A program made the translations under genes and the position numbers. Source: an uncultured Lachnospiraceae bacterium (GTDB lineage: Bacteria; Bacillota; Clostridia; Lachnospirales; Lachnospiraceae). From it: 21,454 bases of DNA. The stretch spans positions 1 to 21,454 of the forward strand of contig CAUEYX010000047.1 in NCBI GenBank assembly GCA_959022495.1, given 5' to 3'. The notes under the pieces were generated by a model. It saw only the letters and a program-made list of their open reading frames with translations. It did not search any database and had not been told where the DNA came from. Below are positions 20,999 through 21,454 of the stretch, one piece after another; positions within the stretch are counted from its first letter, which is position 1; every line of letters begins with the position of its first letter.

Positions 20999-21201
20999 AA
21001 CCACAGCTACAGGAGCTGAGCGCGATCAACCCACAGCGGGCAGGTATGAGGACCATCACAGGCCGGCTGCCGAGATACCAGATCACAGGCAGGCAGTACC
21101 GCAGGATGCTCCGCCAGGCATGGTTTACGGCAGGAGTCGAGCTGGGGATCATTATTGTACTGTCCGTGGCGCTGTATATCGCCCAGGCGGGACCGGTTTG
21201 A
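20986..21201 (+). CDS. Small phage protein with a C-terminal membrane segment
   Basis: 71 residues. A basic N-terminal half (LPRYQITGRQYRRMLRQAW) is followed by a single hydrophobic helix (about residues 49-66, AGVELGIIIVLSVALYIAQ). This is a tail-anchored topology. The start overlaps the upstream gene and lies behind AAGGAGG. The position in the early run suggests a regulatory or membrane-directed accessory protein. Function unknown. Confidence 0.6.
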   Translation: MEELKPQLQELSAINPQRAGMRTITGRLPRYQITGRQYRRMLRQAWFTAGVELGIIIVLSVALYIAQAGPV

Positions 21202-21216
21202 AAGGAGGTGCAGAAA

Positions 21217-21396
21217 ATGAATGAAAAAGAATTTGAACATTACCTGCAGCGTACAAAGGAAGTGCTCAAGTTAGAGAGAGTGAATGATATAGGATCAAGA
21301 ATGGCGCGTCTGTCCGGCTGGATCGGCGGGAGCGGGGATAAGGTGTTTACAGGGGATCAGATCAAACGCTTGTTCGATCTTGCGTTCGAAGAATAA
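21217..21396 (+). CDS. Small phage protein of 59 residues
   Basis: MNEKEFEHYLQRTKEVLKLERVNDIGSRMARLSGWIGGSGDKVFTG followed by DQIKRLFDLAFEE. It is soluble and mixed-charge, with an internal Gly-rich turn and no recognised motif. ATG 21217 is 8 nt after AAAGGAGG; a GTG at 21208 lies inside that site. It is the last gene visible before a hairpin at 21401-21434. Confidence 0.6.
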   Translation: MNEKEFEHYLQRTKEVLKLERVNDIGSRMARLSGWIGGSGDKVFTGDQIKRLFDLAFEE

Positions 21397-21400
21397 AAAA

Positions 21401-21434
21401 GCACCTCACATATGCCCGGCAAGGCGTGAGGCGC
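21401..21434 (-). terminator. Hairpin at the right edge
   Basis: GC-A-CCTCAC (21401-21409) pairs with GTGAGG-C-GC (21426-21434). On minus it is followed by a T6 run (complement of AAAAAA at 21395-21400), so it could terminate a leftward transcript. On plus there is no T-run. Confidence 0.45.
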
Positions 21435-21454
21435 ACTACAAAATTATCAATTAT

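Noticed and set aside
1..21454. CRISPR array, rRNA or insertion sequence
   Set aside because: No regularly spaced repeats, rRNA segments or transposase motifs are visible.

Overview
The window looks like chromosome of an anaerobic, Gram-positive gut clostridium, most likely Lachnospiraceae, with the left end of an integrated prophage or related element. The evidence is the strong AGGAGG ribosome sites, a PerR/rubrerythrin/ferredoxin oxygen-defence block, a KTGD-type wall-anchored glycosidase, the FtsH/CmpB-type permease/RelQ cluster, and a small-alarmone and two-component gene style typical of that family. Species is not assigned. The chromosomal part (about 1-15,200) is moderately GC-rich. 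From about 15,260 rightward the DNA becomes visibly more AT-rich and the genes become small, phage-like and divergently arranged.

Layout, chromosome. (1) 128-2264: a divergent HxlR regulator and a PerR-family repressor with a 19-bp palindromic Per box, followed by a histidine-free rubredoxin-rubrerythrin-rubredoxin protein and a di-cluster ferredoxin, which together read as an oxidative-stress operon. (2) 2371-3318: a fructosamine-kinase-family enzyme between two hairpin terminators. (3) 3486-5846: a secreted, wall-anchored GH3 glycosidase on the minus strand. (4) 6106-6765: a decayed stretch holding an ahpC remnant with its ribosome site and a Per-like box, fused to the remnant of an opposed LysR regulator. 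(5) 6819-10633: a promoter and a tight four-gene cluster (coiled-coil protein, FtsH protease, CmpB-type membrane protein, RelQ-like (p)ppGpp synthetase), converging on a TetR regulator. (6) 11290-15103, all minus: a two-component system followed by a polytopic membrane protein and a small membrane protein. Upstream lie a small four-repeat 11-residue protein and a second small membrane protein that is a paralogue of the first.

Layout, mobile element (about 15,260 to the end, open on the right). On the minus strand: a tyrosine integrase with a broken 5' end, a BRO-N protein, a 27-residue holin-like toxin, a DUF4041/GIY-YIG protein, an ImmA-like protein whose HExxH has become HAIRH, and a CI-like repressor. 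On the plus strand: a Cro-like protein and a run of small early genes. The two repressors have near-identical recognition helices and share a control region in which three 13-bp boxes are spaced 32 and 33 bp apart, one inside the spacer of a strong promoter.

The most exciting item is the locus at 17,591-17,850. It looks like a complete, unannotated type I toxin-antitoxin module. A 27-residue membrane toxin (MSTYEELSL...) on the minus strand converges with a roughly 100-nt RNA on the plus strand, and the two share a bidirectional terminator. The 5' end of the RNA is a direct repeat of DNA lying just upstream of the toxin ribosome site, so the RNA would be antisense to the toxin leader, as in the par/Fst systems of enterococcal plasmids. 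A second possible small plus-strand RNA lies at 16,553-16,660.
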